A stretch of 64,000 bases of DNA from an uncultured Clostridia bacterium (GCA_947589575.1 CANQBM010000009.1:1-64000); one strand, 5' to 3'; shown: positions 28,840 through 39,295, counted from the first letter of the stretch. Program-made: numbers and translations. Notes: generated from the sequence alone by a model not told the origin.

Positions 28840-30384
28840 TTGGCAGAAGAAATCATTACCGATGAATTGACACAGGCTGAGATGGACGAGCTTGATAAAC
28901 TCGCCTATACTCACAAGCGCTACCTTACGCCAAAGGAAATTGCCGCTTATGTGCTTGTTAATTTCGGACAAAAGAATCTGAGCCAGTTTGTAAGCGCTTT
29001 TAAGGAATTCTTTATGATTCAGTTCCTCAAGCTCAATACAACTGCTTACGCTAACATTAACTTATTTGCATCTATCTATGACGCTGTCGATGATACCATT
29101 TCAGGACTTATCATTGACCGTACACGTACAAGATGGGGACGTATCAGACCTTTCTTCATCATTCCGTTGCCGCTTTGGGTAGTCGGCGGCGCAATGATGT
29201 TCACAGCTCCCGATATTAATTCAACACAGAAAATTATATGGGCTGCTATTGCCATTGTTATTTACGGTCTCGGAATGAGTTATTTTGGTGCTTGGAATCT
29301 TATGATTTATAACATCACTCCAAACACTGACGAAAGAAATAACCTTATAACAGTAACGAAATTCGTTGAGCTTTTCGGTACATGGCTTCCTTCCCTGGTT
29401 CCTATTCTTGTTACTCTTCTTCCCAAAATAAATGAGAAAATAACAATGAAGGGCATTTATACGGGATTTGCTTACTTTATGCTCATTGTAGCAACATTTT
29501 TCACCATTTTCGGCTTCTTTAATATGAGGGAACGTGTTCCGCTTATGAGCCGTGAGGAAATGAATGAGACATCAGTTCTCGGCTCAATTAAAAATATCTT
29601 CACCAACAGACCCCTTTTCGCAATTATCCTTTCTGATTTCTTTAATCAGTTCAAGGCTGTCGGAGGCTCATCAGAGCAGTATTTTTGGCTTAACAATACC
29701 GGCTCGCTTATGAACCAGACTATTTGCGGACTTTTTACAGGTATTCCAAACTATGTTATGGTTCCGTTCGCAGCAACACTTGTTAAAAAGTTCGGCGCAA
29801 GATTAACGGCAATCGGCGCGGGTGTTTTCGGCGGTATCGCTTATATGGCAACATTCTTTATCGGCTATCATCCGTTCGGTCAGACATTTAATGATAACTA
29901 CATATTAAATCTTATTTGGTGCATATTCGCTTTGACAATTTGCGGTCTTCCAAATAAAATTATTCAGGTTTGTAACCCCATACTAAGCGCGGAAGCTTTA
30001 GATTATATGGAATGGAAGCACGGTCTTAGAAACGAGGCGCTCGTTACAACCGTACAGGGTTATTTCGGTAAGCTTGCTACATCAGTAACAGGCTGGCTTT
30101 CAGGTATGGTTCTTACATGGATTAACTACATACCGCTTACAGACTCACTCGGCAATGCTGTTCCTCAGACAGACCCGACGATGCTTAACGGTATTTGGGC
30201 AATCTTCTGTATTCTTCCCGCAATCGCCCGCGGTTTTTACGGTTTATCATTTATACTCTATCCGATTCATGGTAAACTTCAGCAGCAGATGATTGTTGAG
30301 CTTGCTGACAAGCGCGCGGACAGACTTGCTGAACAGCACGCAAAGGAACAGGCATTATTAAATAATAACGAAAATAATGATTAA
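28840..30384 (+). CDS. GPH-family sugar:cation symporter (MFS)
   Basis: The 514-residue protein has about twelve membrane helices. The glycoside-pentoside-hexuronide family signature is the loop AVDDTISGLIIDRTRTRWGRIRPFF near residue 85, with MSREEM in the central loop. Such carriers import disaccharides, glycosides or uronides with Na+ or H+. The start is a TTG with GAGGG 7 bases upstream; no ATG fits better. The N-terminal cytoplasmic extension of about 30 acidic residues and the charged C-terminus are unusual but not diagnostic. It stands alone; lacZ and abfA in this window are plausible users of its substrates (inference). Confidence 0.87.
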   Translation: MAEEIITDELTQAEMDELDKLAYTHKRYLTPKEIAAYVLVNFGQKNLSQFVSAFKEFFMIQFLKLNTTAYANINLFASIYDAVDDTISGLIIDRTRTRWGRIRPFFIIPLPLWVVGGAMMFTAPDINSTQKIIWAAIAIVIYGLGMSYFGAWNLMIYNITPNTDERNNLITVTKFVELFGTWLPSLVPILVTLLPKINEKITMKGIYTGFAYFMLIVATFFTIFGFFNMRERVPLMSREEMNETSVLGSIKNIFTNRPLFAIILSDFFNQFKAVGGSSEQYFWLNNTGSLMNQTICGLFTGIPNYVMVPFAATLVKKFGARLTAIGAGVFGGIAYMATFFIGYHPFGQTFNDNYILNLIWCIFALTICGLPNKIIQVCNPILSAEALDYMEWKHGLRNEALVTTVQGYFGKLATSVTGWLSGMVLTWINYIPLTDSLGNAVPQTDPTMLNGIWAIFCILPAIARGFYGLSFILYPIHGKLQQQMIVELADKRADRLAEQHAKEQALLNNNENND

Positions 30385-30488
30385 TTTTCTACACACCGGC
30401 AGTCATTGAAAAATGAAACCGAATTTACCTTTTGGCAATTTACGGCATACAAAGGTACGGCAAAACTGCTGAAAGACAAACACAAACG

Positions 30489-30521
30489 AAAGCCGCTTGA
30501 ATATCAAATTCAAGCGGCTTT
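30489..30521 (+). terminator. Terminator after the symporter gene
   Basis: AAAGCCGCTTGAAT and ATTCAAGCGGCTTT form a perfect 14-bp stem with a 5-base loop, 105 bases after the stop. The trailing sequence is T-poor. Nothing else is recognised in 30385-30488. Confidence 0.7.
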
Positions 30522-30579
30522 AACAATATAATAAAACTTTATACTGGATTAAAATGTGTAAATATTTATATGTGTTGTT

Positions 30580-30650
30580 TATATTAGGGCGTGGTTCAGA
30601 CCGCTTTATCGACAATCCGAGGCACCGGTCATTAATGACGGTGCTTTTTT
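30580..30650 (+). ncRNA. Short leader-like RNA ending in a terminator, upstream of hppA
   Basis: A TATATT box (30580-30585) is followed by a small stem GTGGT/ACCGC (30591-30604), an unpaired stretch TTTATCGACAATCCGAG, and a bulged hairpin GCACC-GTCAT/ATGAC-GGTGC (30622-30644) with six T residues. The pyrophosphatase start lies 84 bases on. This could be an attenuator or riboswitch controlling hppA, or a small RNA with its own end. No known riboswitch consensus is recognised, and the -35 box is poor. Confidence 0.4.
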
Positions 30651-30733
30651 GCATTTTTTATAATTCATAGTATTTGACAGAGTACATAATAGGTGATAAA
30701 ATATACTTAATATATTTTGGGAAGTGGATAAAA

Positions 30734-32761
30734 ATGGAAAAAATGATAATTATTGCTCCTGTTGCGGGTTTAATAGCCATTTTGTTTGCTGTTATTTCCG
30801 CAATATCAATCGGCAGAAAAGATCCGGGCAACAGCAAAATGAAAGAAATTGCCGATGCGATTTCAACAGGCGCGAGAGCGTTTCTCTTCAGCGAATATAA
30901 GGTGCTTGTATTCTTTGTTGCAGCTCTGTTTCTTTTAATCGGATTTTTACTTCCTAACGGCTGGCTTACCGCGGTTTGTTTTTTAATCGGAGCCGTGTTT
31001 TCAACGCTCGCCGGCTATTTTGGTATGTCTGTAGCAACAAAAGCAAATGTCAGAACTGCGAATGCCGCAAAAAACGGCGGTATGCCTGCTGCACTTAAAA
31101 TTGCTTTCAGCGGCGGCACAGTAATGGGAATGTCTGTCGTTGGATTAGGCGTAATCGGTATCAGCCTTATTTTTCTTATTTTAATCAAAGATTCGCCCGA
31201 GCGGATTAACATTCTTACAGGCTTTTCGCTCGGCGCGTCATCAATAGCTCTTTTTGCAAGAGTAGGAGGAGGCATATATACTAAAGCCGCAGATGTCGGC
31301 GCGGATCTTGTTGGCAAGGTCGAAGCCGGAATACCCGAGGACGATCCGAGAAACCCGGCAACCATCGCCGATAATGTCGGCGATAACGTAGGCGACGTTG
31401 CGGGTATGGGCGCGGATTTATTTGAATCTTATGTGGGTTCGATTATCTCAGCAATTACTCTTGCAATGCTTGCAAGTACAATCAATATTAACCAGGCATA
31501 TTTTCCTTTGATAATTTGCGCAACAGGTATTATCGGCTCTGTTATCGCAGCCTTTTTTGTAAACATTTCTAAGGGGAATAATCCCCAAAGAGCCCTTAAT
31601 GCGGGAGAGTACATTGCAACTGCTCTTGTAATTTTAACATCCGCTGTTTTTTCAAAGGTGATGCTTGACAGTCTCAAAGCTTTTTGGTGCGTGCTTGCGG
31701 GACTTGTCGTAGGTACAGCGGTAGGTAAACTGACCGAAATATATACATCTGATAATTACCGACCTGTTAAGGACATTGCAGAGGCATCAAAAACAGGCGC
31801 TGCAACTAATATTATTACAGGTATGAGCGTGGGACTGAAATCAACAGCCGTTCCTATTATATTTATTGCCATAGGAATTTTAGTCGCATACAAATCATTA
31901 GGTCTTTACGGCATAGCGGTTGCCGCTGTCGGTATGCTCTCAACAACAGGAATGACTGTCGCTGTTGACGCTTACGGCCCGATTGCCGACAATGCCGGCG
32001 GAATAGCTGAAATGAGCGGACTTGAAACAAGCGTAAGAGATATAACGGATAAACTTGATTCTGTCGGAAATACTACCGCCGCCATTGGCAAAGGTTTCGC
32101 AATAGGCTCTGCAGCTCTTACAGCTCTCGCCCTTTTTGCATCATACGCGGAAACAACCAATATCTCAAATGGAGCTATGAGCATACTTGACGCAAAGGTT
32201 GTTGTAGGCTTATTTATCGGTGCTATGCTCCCCTATCTCTTCTCTGCATTTACTATGAGCAGCGTGGGCAAAGCGGCTAATAAAATGATCGACGAGGTAC
32301 GCCGTCAATTCAGAGAAAATCCGGGTATACTCAAGGGTACTGAAAAACCTGATTACACAAAATGTGTTTCTATCTCAACAAACGCTGCTTTGCATGAAAT
32401 GATTTTGCCCGGAATAATGGCAGTAATTGTTCCTCTTTTTATAGGCTTTCTTCTCGGTGTTGAGAGTCTTGGCGGACTGCTTGCAGGCGCGCTTGTAAGC
32501 GGTGTTATGATGGCGATATTTATGGCAAATTCCGGAGGCGCGTGGGATAATGCCAAAAAGTACATTGAGAGCCTTAAAGAGCATGGAAAAGGCTCTGAGG
32601 CACACAAAGCAGCCGTTGTCGGCGATACTGTAGGCGACCCCTTTAAAGACACATCGGGACCTGCAATCAATATTCTTATCAAGCTGATGACAATAGTTTC
32701 TCTTGTTTTTGCCTCTGCCTTTATGATGATAAACGGCGGTAACGGAATTATACAGCTTTAA
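30734..32761 (+). CDS. hppA: Membrane-bound ion-translocating pyrophosphatase
   Basis: This 675-residue protein has about 16 membrane helices. Pyrophosphate-site motifs are [47 protein letters not shown] (written here in overlapping known blocks near residue 175-215), [16 protein letters not shown] and [13 protein letters not shown]. It hydrolyses PPi to pump Na+ and/or H+ across the membrane. The Ala in GNTTAA, instead of Lys, is the mark of K+-dependent enzymes; K+-dependent members include the Na+ pumps, so the pumped ion is open. The frame extends to 30674, but the ATG at 30734 fits the first helix and has GGAAG/GTGG upstream. A potassium uptake system follows convergently. Confidence 0.95.
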   Translation: MEKMIIIAPVAGLIAILFAVISAISIGRKDPGNSKMKEIADAISTGARAFLFSEYKVLVFFVAALFLLIGFLLPNGWLTAVCFLIGAVFSTLAGYFGMSVATKANVRTANAAKNGGMPAALKIAFSGGTVMGMSVVGLGVIGISLIFLILIKDSPERINILTGFSLGASSIALFARVGGGIYTKAADVGADLVGKVEAGIPEDDPRNPATIADNVGDNVGDVAGMGADLFESYVGSIISAITLAMLASTININQAYFPLIICATGIIGSVIAAFFVNISKGNNPQRALNAGEYIATALVILTSAVFSKVMLDSLKAFWCVLAGLVVGTAVGKLTEIYTSDNYRPVKDIAEASKTGAATNIITGMSVGLKSTAVPIIFIAIGILVAYKSLGLYGIAVAAVGMLSTTGMTVAVDAYGPIADNAGGIAEMSGLETSVRDITDKLDSVGNTTAAIGKGFAIGSAALTALALFASYAETTNISNGAMSILDAKVVVGLFIGAMLPYLFSAFTMSSVGKAANKMIDEVRRQFRENPGILKGTEKPDYTKCVSISTNAALHEMILPGIMAVIVPLFIGFLLGVESLGGLLAGALVSGVMMAIFMANSGGAWDNAKKYIESLKEHGKGSEAHKAAVVGDTVGDPFKDTSGPAINILIKLMTIVSLVFASAFMMINGGNGIIQL

Positions 32762-32780
32762 TCAATATTATTACGGACAG

Positions 32781-32817
32781 AAAAATCCCTAAGCAGAAAT
32801 TGCTTAGGGATTTTTTT
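32781..32817. terminator. Terminator between hppA and trkH
   Basis: ATCCCTAAGCA (32785-32795) pairs with TGCTTAGGGAT (32801-32811), extended by A4/T4 and a T7 run on the plus strand; the A-run makes it usable from both sides. Confidence 0.85.
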
Positions 32818-32826
32818 ATACAGATG

Positions 32827-34302
32827 TCAGCTTTTTTTCCATGTATTAGGTGAGAGAAGGAGCAATATCGGGAAAAGTTCAAGCCTTCCCGCAAGCATAT
32901 TGAAAATAAGAACAAGCTTTGAAAATACATTGAAATCGGCATAATTACCTGTCGGTCCGACTAATTCGAGTCCGGGACCTACGTTATTGATACAGGTAAT
33001 AACGCTTGTAAACGTAGTAGTAATATCAAATCCGTTTAGTGAAACAAGAATTATTGAAATAACAATCGTAATAACGTGGGCAGTAAAATATGAATTAACA
33101 CCTTTGATTATATGCTCGTCAACAACCCTTTTATTCATCCTGACATTTATAACCTGATGAGGATGAATCATCTGCTTTAAATCTCTGTTTACCTGTTTAA
33201 TATAAAGAACAATTCTTGATACCTTCATTCCTCCGCCGGTCGAACCCGCACAGGAACCTACAAACATAAGAAATACTAACAGCACCTTTGAAAATGTCGG
33301 CCAAAGGTTAAAATCCGCTGTTGAAAAACCTGTTGTACTCATAACGGCATTGACTGTAAAGAAAGAATCTCTTATCGCGTCTGAGATATTGTTATAAAGG
33401 CTCATTATGTTAAGTGTTATCAGCCCTACAGACATCAGATTTATAATAAGATATACTTTGAACTCATCGTCCATAAAAGTGAGACGAAATCGCTTTGTCA
33501 ACATATAAAAATACAGGTTAAAGTTAATTCCGAAAAGGAACATAAATACTATTATAACCCATTCAACAAACGGACTGTGATAGCCCAAAATCGAATTGTT
33601 CAATACTGCAAATCCGCCTGTACCCGCAGTAGAAAAAGCAGTTACAACACTATCATAAAACCGGATATTTACACCTGTAATTCTTCCGCCGATAAAAAGG
33701 ACTAAGATTTCAGCAATCGTTATGACGAAATAGATTATGTAGAGTATCCTGGCGCTCTGTGAAATCTTTGCTGAAATTTTTCCTGCTTTGGGACCGGGCA
33801 TCTCCGCTTTCATAACAAACATTGAATTACCGCGTGATTTTGGAACAACGGCTATTAAAAACACAAGAATGCCCATTCCGCCTATCCAGTGTGTAAAGCT
33901 TCTCCAAAAAAGTATTGACTTCGGCAGGGATTCAATTTCGTTTAAAATAGAAGCGCCCGTCGTTGAAAATCCTGATGCGGATTCAAAAAATGCGTCAATA
34001 AAATCAGGAATAGCGCCGCTTATTACAAAAGGAAGAGCGCCGAAAAAAGAAACTAATATCCAGCCGACGCCGCATACGACAAATCCTTCTTTTGAATATA
34101 TGCGTATATTTTTTTGTTTCCTCCCTCTCATAATAAATCCGAATACAATCAGCAAAATTATAGGAATAATAAAGCTTAAATATGACGCTTCATTATATCC
34201 GTGCAGGTTGTAATAAATTCCGACAGCAAGAGGAAGTAACATAAGTAATCCTAAAATAATCAGAATTTGCCCTAATACATAAAAAACAGATTTATAATTC
34301 AT
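32827..34302 (-). CDS. trkH: TrkH/KtrB-type potassium transporter subunit
   Basis: The 491-residue membrane protein has four M1-P-M2 repeats. Filter-like segments are ASGFSTTGASIL, FSTAGTGGFAVL, NAVMSTTGFSTADF and TCINNVGPGLELVGP; FVGSCAGSTGGGMKVSRI is the TrkH signature. It imports K+ under control of the cytoplasmic RCK protein TrkA encoded 8 bases upstream. It is the last gene of the ABC-ABC-trkA-trkH unit. Confidence 0.94.
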   Translation of the reverse strand: MNYKSVFYVLGQILIILGLLMLLPLAVGIYYNLHGYNEASYLSFIIPIILLIVFGFIMRGRKQKNIRIYSKEGFVVCGVGWILVSFFGALPFVISGAIPDFIDAFFESASGFSTTGASILNEIESLPKSILFWRSFTHWIGGMGILVFLIAVVPKSRGNSMFVMKAEMPGPKAGKISAKISQSARILYIIYFVITIAEILVLFIGGRITGVNIRFYDSVVTAFSTAGTGGFAVLNNSILGYHSPFVEWVIIVFMFLFGINFNLYFYMLTKRFRLTFMDDEFKVYLIINLMSVGLITLNIMSLYNNISDAIRDSFFTVNAVMSTTGFSTADFNLWPTFSKVLLVFLMFVGSCAGSTGGGMKVSRIVLYIKQVNRDLKQMIHPHQVINVRMNKRVVDEHIIKGVNSYFTAHVITIVISIILVSLNGFDITTTFTSVITCINNVGPGLELVGPTGNYADFNVFSKLVLIFNMLAGRLELFPILLLLSPNTWKKS

Positions 34303-34310
34303 AAAACCAC

Positions 34311-35669
34311 CTATGCAAGAATATCATTAAGATTATATACTTTATGCTCCTTTGAAACGACAATAACCGTATCGCCCATTTCAATCGTATCGTCACCGCT
34401 CGGGAAAATTATTTTATTTTTACGGTTAATTGCGGCAATAAGTATATTTTTCTTCATCTTAATTGAGGATAACGGCTTACCGATAAATGAAACATAATCT
34501 CCTGCAACAAATTCAATAGCCTCAATTTTACCGTCAACAAGATTATAAAGGGTTTTCATATATGATGAATTTACGCTCATTTTAGCGCGAACATACTGTG
34601 TAATTGTATCACCCGTAATTTCAGAAATATTAATAATAGAATCTCTTCCGATTTTATCAAGCATTTTTGTCAGGTTTTGATTATTGATTTTAGTTACATT
34701 CTTTGATACGCCGACATTATGAGAATACATTGAAATAAGAAAATTCGTTTCATCAGTATCGGTTAAAGTAACTACCGCGTCCATCCTCTCAATTCCGATT
34801 TCCAAAAGAAAATCATAGTCGCTGGCATCACCGCAGAGAACTGAAGCGTCAGGACAGTATTCGCACAATCTTTTACATTTGCTGTTGTTTTTTTCAACTA
34901 TAATAACATTTTTTCCTATTGACGCTAAAAGATTTGCAAGATAAATACAAATTCTTGAACCGCCTATAATCATAACATCTTTAATGCTTGAGCTTCTTTT
35001 TCCCGAAAGATACTTAACAATTCTGCTCAGGTATCTGTGAGAACCTGTTATATGTATAATATCATTCTCTTTAATGACAAAATCGCCGTTAGGAATATAA
35101 ATATCATCATCACGGCTGACGGCGCATATTAACATTCTGTCGCGGTAATCCGGTGAAATATCACTGATTTTGACATTATTTACGGGACTCTCTCCGCTTA
35201 TTTTTAACTCCGCCATATCAATTCTGCCGTTTGCAAATGTGTCAATATTAATTGCGGACGGAAATTGAAGAATCCTAAAAATTTCAAGCGCTCCCGCATA
35301 ATCTGGATTAATCATCATTGATATACCGAGCTCTCCGCGCATAAAGTCAGTCTGTCTTAAATATTCAGGATCCCTTACTCTTGCAATAGTATTTTTCACT
35401 CCCATTTTGCTCGCAATTAAACAGGTAAGAATGTTCTTCTCGTCAGACGGAGTTGTCGCTATCAGCAAATCGGTTGATTTAATATTAGCCTCCTCCAAAA
35501 CGTCACAATGCGTTCCGCTTCCGAAAACGCCCTGAACATCATAGGTTTCAACTATCTGATCAACCTTTTCCTCACTGATGTCAATGACAGTTATATTATG
35601 ATTTTCATCCGATAATAATTCAGCAAGTCTTTTTCCGAGCTTTCCTGCTCCTACAATGGTAATATCCAT
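34311..35669 (-). CDS. trkA: TrkA-type potassium channel gating protein
   Basis: The 452-residue protein has two tandem RCK units. Each has an NAD-binding Rossmann domain (ITIVGAGKLGKRLAELL at the N-terminus; VMIIGGSRICIYLANLL near residue 230) and a TrkA-C domain (about 140-220 and 370-450). It sits on TrkH and gates it in response to nucleotides. The second glycine motif is GGSRIC rather than GxGxxG, so nucleotide binding in the second half may be weakened, as is common. It starts 21 bases after the second ABC gene. Confidence 0.94.
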   Translation of the reverse strand: MDITIVGAGKLGKRLAELLSDENHNITVIDISEEKVDQIVETYDVQGVFGSGTHCDVLEEANIKSTDLLIATTPSDEKNILTCLIASKMGVKNTIARVRDPEYLRQTDFMRGELGISMMINPDYAGALEIFRILQFPSAINIDTFANGRIDMAELKISGESPVNNVKISDISPDYRDRMLICAVSRDDDIYIPNGDFVIKENDIIHITGSHRYLSRIVKYLSGKRSSSIKDVMIIGGSRICIYLANLLASIGKNVIIVEKNNSKCKRLCEYCPDASVLCGDASDYDFLLEIGIERMDAVVTLTDTDETNFLISMYSHNVGVSKNVTKINNQNLTKMLDKIGRDSIINISEITGDTITQYVRAKMSVNSSYMKTLYNLVDGKIEAIEFVAGDYVSFIGKPLSSIKMKKNILIAAINRKNKIIFPSGDDTIEMGDTVIVVSKEHKVYNLNDILA

Positions 35670-35690
35670 AATAACCTCACATTTTAATAA

Positions 35691-37433
35691 TTATTTATTA
35701 TTAGGAAACTGTGAATTATACAAAGCATAATAAAAACCTTTTTTGTTAAACAGCTCCCTGTGATTTCCCTGTTCAATAATATTTCCGTCATTCATAACAA
35801 GAATGATGTCTGCATTTTTTATTGTTGAAAGACGGTGTGCAACGATAAATGTCGTTCTGCCGTTCATCAGCTTGGTAAAAGCCTTTTGTATTTTTATCTC
35901 CGTTCTTGTATCAATGGACGAGGTTGCCTCGTCAAGTATAAGAATAGGCGGAGGCGAAAGCATAAGACGCGTAATGCACAAAAGCTGTTTCTGCCCCTGT
36001 GAGAGCGAACCGCCGTCTTCTCCGATAAAGGTTTCATAGCCGTGAGGCAGACGTTTTATAAATGAATGAGCATGCGCCGCCTTTGCCGCGCTGATTACCT
36101 CATCATCTGTTGCTTCAGGATTTGCAAGTCTGATATTTTCAGAAATTGTACCGCTTTTGAGCCATGTATCCTGCAAAACCATACCGATATTTTTTCTTAG
36201 AGAATTTCTGGTAATGTCAAGCATATTAGTGCCGTCAAGCAAAATCTCACCGCTGTCAGCATCATAAAAACGCATAAGCAGATTTATAAGCGTTGTTTTA
36301 CCGCATCCTGTCGGACCGACAATAGCGACTGTCATACCTTTTTTAACTTTAAGATTAAGGTTGGTAATAAGTTTTTTATCGGGTGAATACGAAAACGCAA
36401 GATTTCTTATTTCAATTTCTCCCTGCGGATTTTCAATAGTAACCGCATTTTTGTTATCCGGAGCAACGCCCTTCTCTTCAATAAGATTAAACACACGTGA
36501 TGCGCACGCAAGCGCGTTTTGAAGTTCAGTAACAACGGCGCTTATTTCATTAAACGGTTTTGTATATTGGTTTGCATACGCTAAAAAGCTTGACAGTATT
36601 CCTACCGTAATAACGCCTCTGACTGCTAATATTGCGCCGAAAAGCGCTACGCTTGCATAAACAATGCTGTTTACAAAACGTGTTGCCGGATTTGTAATGG
36701 AAGAAAAAAATGTCGCTTTAAGTGAATAATCCGCAAGCCTGTCATTAATGTCATCAAAACGTTTAAGATTATCCTTATCCATATTATAGGCGTCCGCAAC
36801 TCTTTGATTTGAAATCATTTCATCAATAAACGCGGTCTGCTCTCCCCTTGTTTGAGACTGAAGAGAAAACATTTTAAAAGTTTTCTTTGCAATAAACCTT
36901 GCGATAAAGAACGAAAGAGGGGTCACAAGAACTACCACAAGCGTTATCCATACATTAATTGAAAGCATAAAACCTATTGTGCCGATGATTGTAACAACGC
37001 CTGTGAAAAACTGTGTAAAACCCATTAACAGCCCGTCAGAAAGCTGGTCGACATCATTTATAACACGGCTTACTATATCGCCCTTTGAATTTGCGTCAAG
37101 ATACGAGAACGGCAAACTTTCAATTTTAACAAACGCTTTTTCCCTTAAATCTCTTGAAACATTATAAGCAATCCTGTTGTTGCAAACATTCATCAGCCAC
37201 TGGACTATTGCTGTTATGGCCACTGCAATAACAAGCTTTAACAGTATTTTTACTATATTAGTAAAATCAACATTCCCCTTTGAAACAATGCAGTCAATCG
37301 CTCTGCCTATAAGTATAGGTGCGTAAAGCGTAAGCGCAACGCTGATTAAAGCAAAAACCATTGACAAGATAAGATAAACTTTATACTTGTCTATATAGAG
37401 TATAACCTTTTTAAGAGTATCTTTACTGTTCAT
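35691..37433 (-). CDS. ABC exporter subunit with consensus ATPase site
   Basis: This 580-residue half-transporter has an N-terminal type IV exporter membrane domain (six helices, about 15-310) and a C-terminal nucleotide-binding domain with Walker A GPTGCGKTTL, signature LSQGQKQLL, Walker B ILILDEATSSID (catalytic Glu present) and switch FIVAHRLS (His present). Its partner is the preceding gene, whose stop overlaps this ATG. The degenerate partner plus the altered signature (LSQGQ) here indicate a heterodimer of the BmrCD/LmrCD/TM287-288 class. The substrate (drug, lipid or peptide) is unknown. Confidence 0.92.
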   Translation of the reverse strand: MNSKDTLKKVILYIDKYKVYLILSMVFALISVALTLYAPILIGRAIDCIVSKGNVDFTNIVKILLKLVIAVAITAIVQWLMNVCNNRIAYNVSRDLREKAFVKIESLPFSYLDANSKGDIVSRVINDVDQLSDGLLMGFTQFFTGVVTIIGTIGFMLSINVWITLVVVLVTPLSFFIARFIAKKTFKMFSLQSQTRGEQTAFIDEMISNQRVADAYNMDKDNLKRFDDINDRLADYSLKATFFSSITNPATRFVNSIVYASVALFGAILAVRGVITVGILSSFLAYANQYTKPFNEISAVVTELQNALACASRVFNLIEEKGVAPDNKNAVTIENPQGEIEIRNLAFSYSPDKKLITNLNLKVKKGMTVAIVGPTGCGKTTLINLLMRFYDADSGEILLDGTNMLDITRNSLRKNIGMVLQDTWLKSGTISENIRLANPEATDDEVISAAKAAHAHSFIKRLPHGYETFIGEDGGSLSQGQKQLLCITRLMLSPPPILILDEATSSIDTRTEIKIQKAFTKLMNGRTTFIVAHRLSTIKNADIILVMNDGNIIEQGNHRELFNKKGFYYALYNSQFPNNK

Positions 37434-39145
37434 TATTCACCCTCCTTTTCAAATTGAGAGGAATAAATCTCGCTGTAAACCTCACAGTTTTCAAGGAGCT
37501 CGCTGTGAGTGCCTGCGCCAACACATTCTCCGTCATCAAGAACGATAATTTTATCAGCGCTCATAACAGACGAGGCGCGTTGTGAAACAATAAACACCGT
37601 CGGTTTGTAGAAAAGAGAATATATAGCTTCTCTGAGCCTTGCCTCCGTCGCGTAATCCAGAGCCGAGGAGGAATCATCAAGTATTAAAATGTCAGGTCTG
37701 CGTACGAGCGCACGCGCAACAGAAAGCCTTTGTTTCTGACCGCCTGAAAGATTTGCGCCGTTTTGCTCAATTTCAAAATCAAGTCCGCCCTTTTCAGCAA
37801 TATTATCATAAATCTGCGCTTGCTTTAACGCCTCGATTATCTCACCGTCAGACGCGTCCTTTTTACCCCATTTCATATTATCGCGTACTGTACCTTTAAA
37901 AAGAGCGGGCTTTTGCTGAACAAAACCGATTTTTTCTCTTAGTTCATCATCATCTATGCTCTTTACATCTCTTCCACCAACATATACACAACCGTCTGTC
38001 GCATCATAAAAATGTGGAATAAGAGAAACAAGACTTGACTTGCCGGAGCCTGTACCGCCGATAATACCTATAACGTCTCCCCTGTACGCCTTAAAAGTAA
38101 TATTATTAAGCGTTTTTTCTCCTGCGTTCTTATATGTTAATGAAACATTATCAAATTCTATAAAGGACTGTGATAATTTGTTATTTCTGTTATGCTCAAG
38201 TGTATTTTCCTGTTCAAAGACACTGTTAATTCTGTCAGCGGAGGCGAACGCTTTGGTAACAGTAATAATTAGGGAAGCCAGCTTTATAAGCTCAATTAAA
38301 ATCTGGCTCATATAGTTATAAAGCGCTACAACCTCGCCCTGTGTGAGATTTCCCGCATTGACACGCAGCGCGCCCGTATACACAAGAACGGCAATCGCCA
38401 GATTAATGATAACATATGTTAACGGATTTAAAAGAGCGGAAATTCTTCCGACAGCCTTCTGGAGAGAGGACAGCGCGGTATTTCTTTTTTTAAATTCCGC
38501 TATTTCATTTTCCTCGCCTGTAAATGCCCTTATAACCCTCGCTCCCGAAAGATTTTCACGAGTAATAAGTGTAACGCTGTCAAGCCTTGACTGTATATTC
38601 CTGTGTTTCGGAATCGTATACACCATAATGCCGAAAACAACAGCGGACAAAAGAATAATGCAAACAAGAAAAATCAGAGCGCACCTGACATCAATAAAAA
38701 ACGCCATAACCATTGCGCCGATTACAATGAAAGGCGAACGCAGCAGCAAACGCAAAACAAGATTGACTCCGTTTTGAACTTGGTTTGTGTCATTTGTCAT
38801 TCTCGTTATAAGAGTTGACGTTCCGATGCTGTCAAGCTCACTGAAAGAAAGGGACTGAATTTTACTGTATAAGGAATGTCTGAGTTCCCTGCCAAATCCT
38901 GTTGCCGCCTTTGCGGCAAAATACTGAGCAGTAATTGCGGCAACCATACCAATAAGAGCAAGGCAGACAAGAACACCACTTCGCTCTAATATATAGGATA
39001 TATCATTATTTTTAATTCCCACATCAATTATTGATGCAATAACAAGCGGCACAATAAGTTCAAACGAAGCCTCCAACAGTTTAAAAAGCGGAGCAAGAAC
39101 ACACTGAACTCTATAGCCCTTTAAATAAATCAGAAGTTTTTTCAA
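37433..39145 (-). CDS. ABC exporter subunit with degenerate ATPase site
   Basis: The 570-residue half-transporter has six membrane helices, then a nucleotide-binding domain with Walker A GGTGSGKSSL and signature LSGGQKQRL. Walker B is ILILDDSSSALD, with Asp in place of the catalytic Glu, and the switch reads FIVSQRAS, with Gln for His. This is the non-hydrolysing half of a heterodimeric exporter. The start is TTG (AGGTG, 5 bases upstream); an ATG would truncate the first helix. It heads the ABC-ABC-trkA-trkH operon from a near-consensus promoter. Confidence 0.92.
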   Translation of the reverse strand: MKKLLIYLKGYRVQCVLAPLFKLLEASFELIVPLVIASIIDVGIKNNDISYILERSGVLVCLALIGMVAAITAQYFAAKAATGFGRELRHSLYSKIQSLSFSELDSIGTSTLITRMTNDTNQVQNGVNLVLRLLLRSPFIVIGAMVMAFFIDVRCALIFLVCIILLSAVVFGIMVYTIPKHRNIQSRLDSVTLITRENLSGARVIRAFTGEENEIAEFKKRNTALSSLQKAVGRISALLNPLTYVIINLAIAVLVYTGALRVNAGNLTQGEVVALYNYMSQILIELIKLASLIITVTKAFASADRINSVFEQENTLEHNRNNKLSQSFIEFDNVSLTYKNAGEKTLNNITFKAYRGDVIGIIGGTGSGKSSLVSLIPHFYDATDGCVYVGGRDVKSIDDDELREKIGFVQQKPALFKGTVRDNMKWGKKDASDGEIIEALKQAQIYDNIAEKGGLDFEIEQNGANLSGGQKQRLSVARALVRRPDILILDDSSSALDYATEARLREAIYSLFYKPTVFIVSQRASSVMSADKIIVLDDGECVGAGTHSELLENCEVYSEIYSSQFEKEGE

Positions 39146-39177
39146 AATTACACCTAAAATTACATTTTAATTATTTT

Positions 39178-39206
39178 ATTATAAAATCATTATATGTAAC
39201 TGTCAA
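39178..39206 (-). promoter_or_regulatory. Predicted promoter of the ABC-trkAH operon
   Basis: TTGACA (39206-39201) and TATAAT (39183-39178) are exactly 17 bases apart on the minus strand, 33 bases before the TTG start. Confidence 0.75.
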
Positions 39207-39295
39207 TATTTAAAAAATTTTTTTGTATATCTCTTTATTTTTATATTAGATAGTTGTATAATTGATAAAAATAAAAACATCAGAGGTAACTGAAA

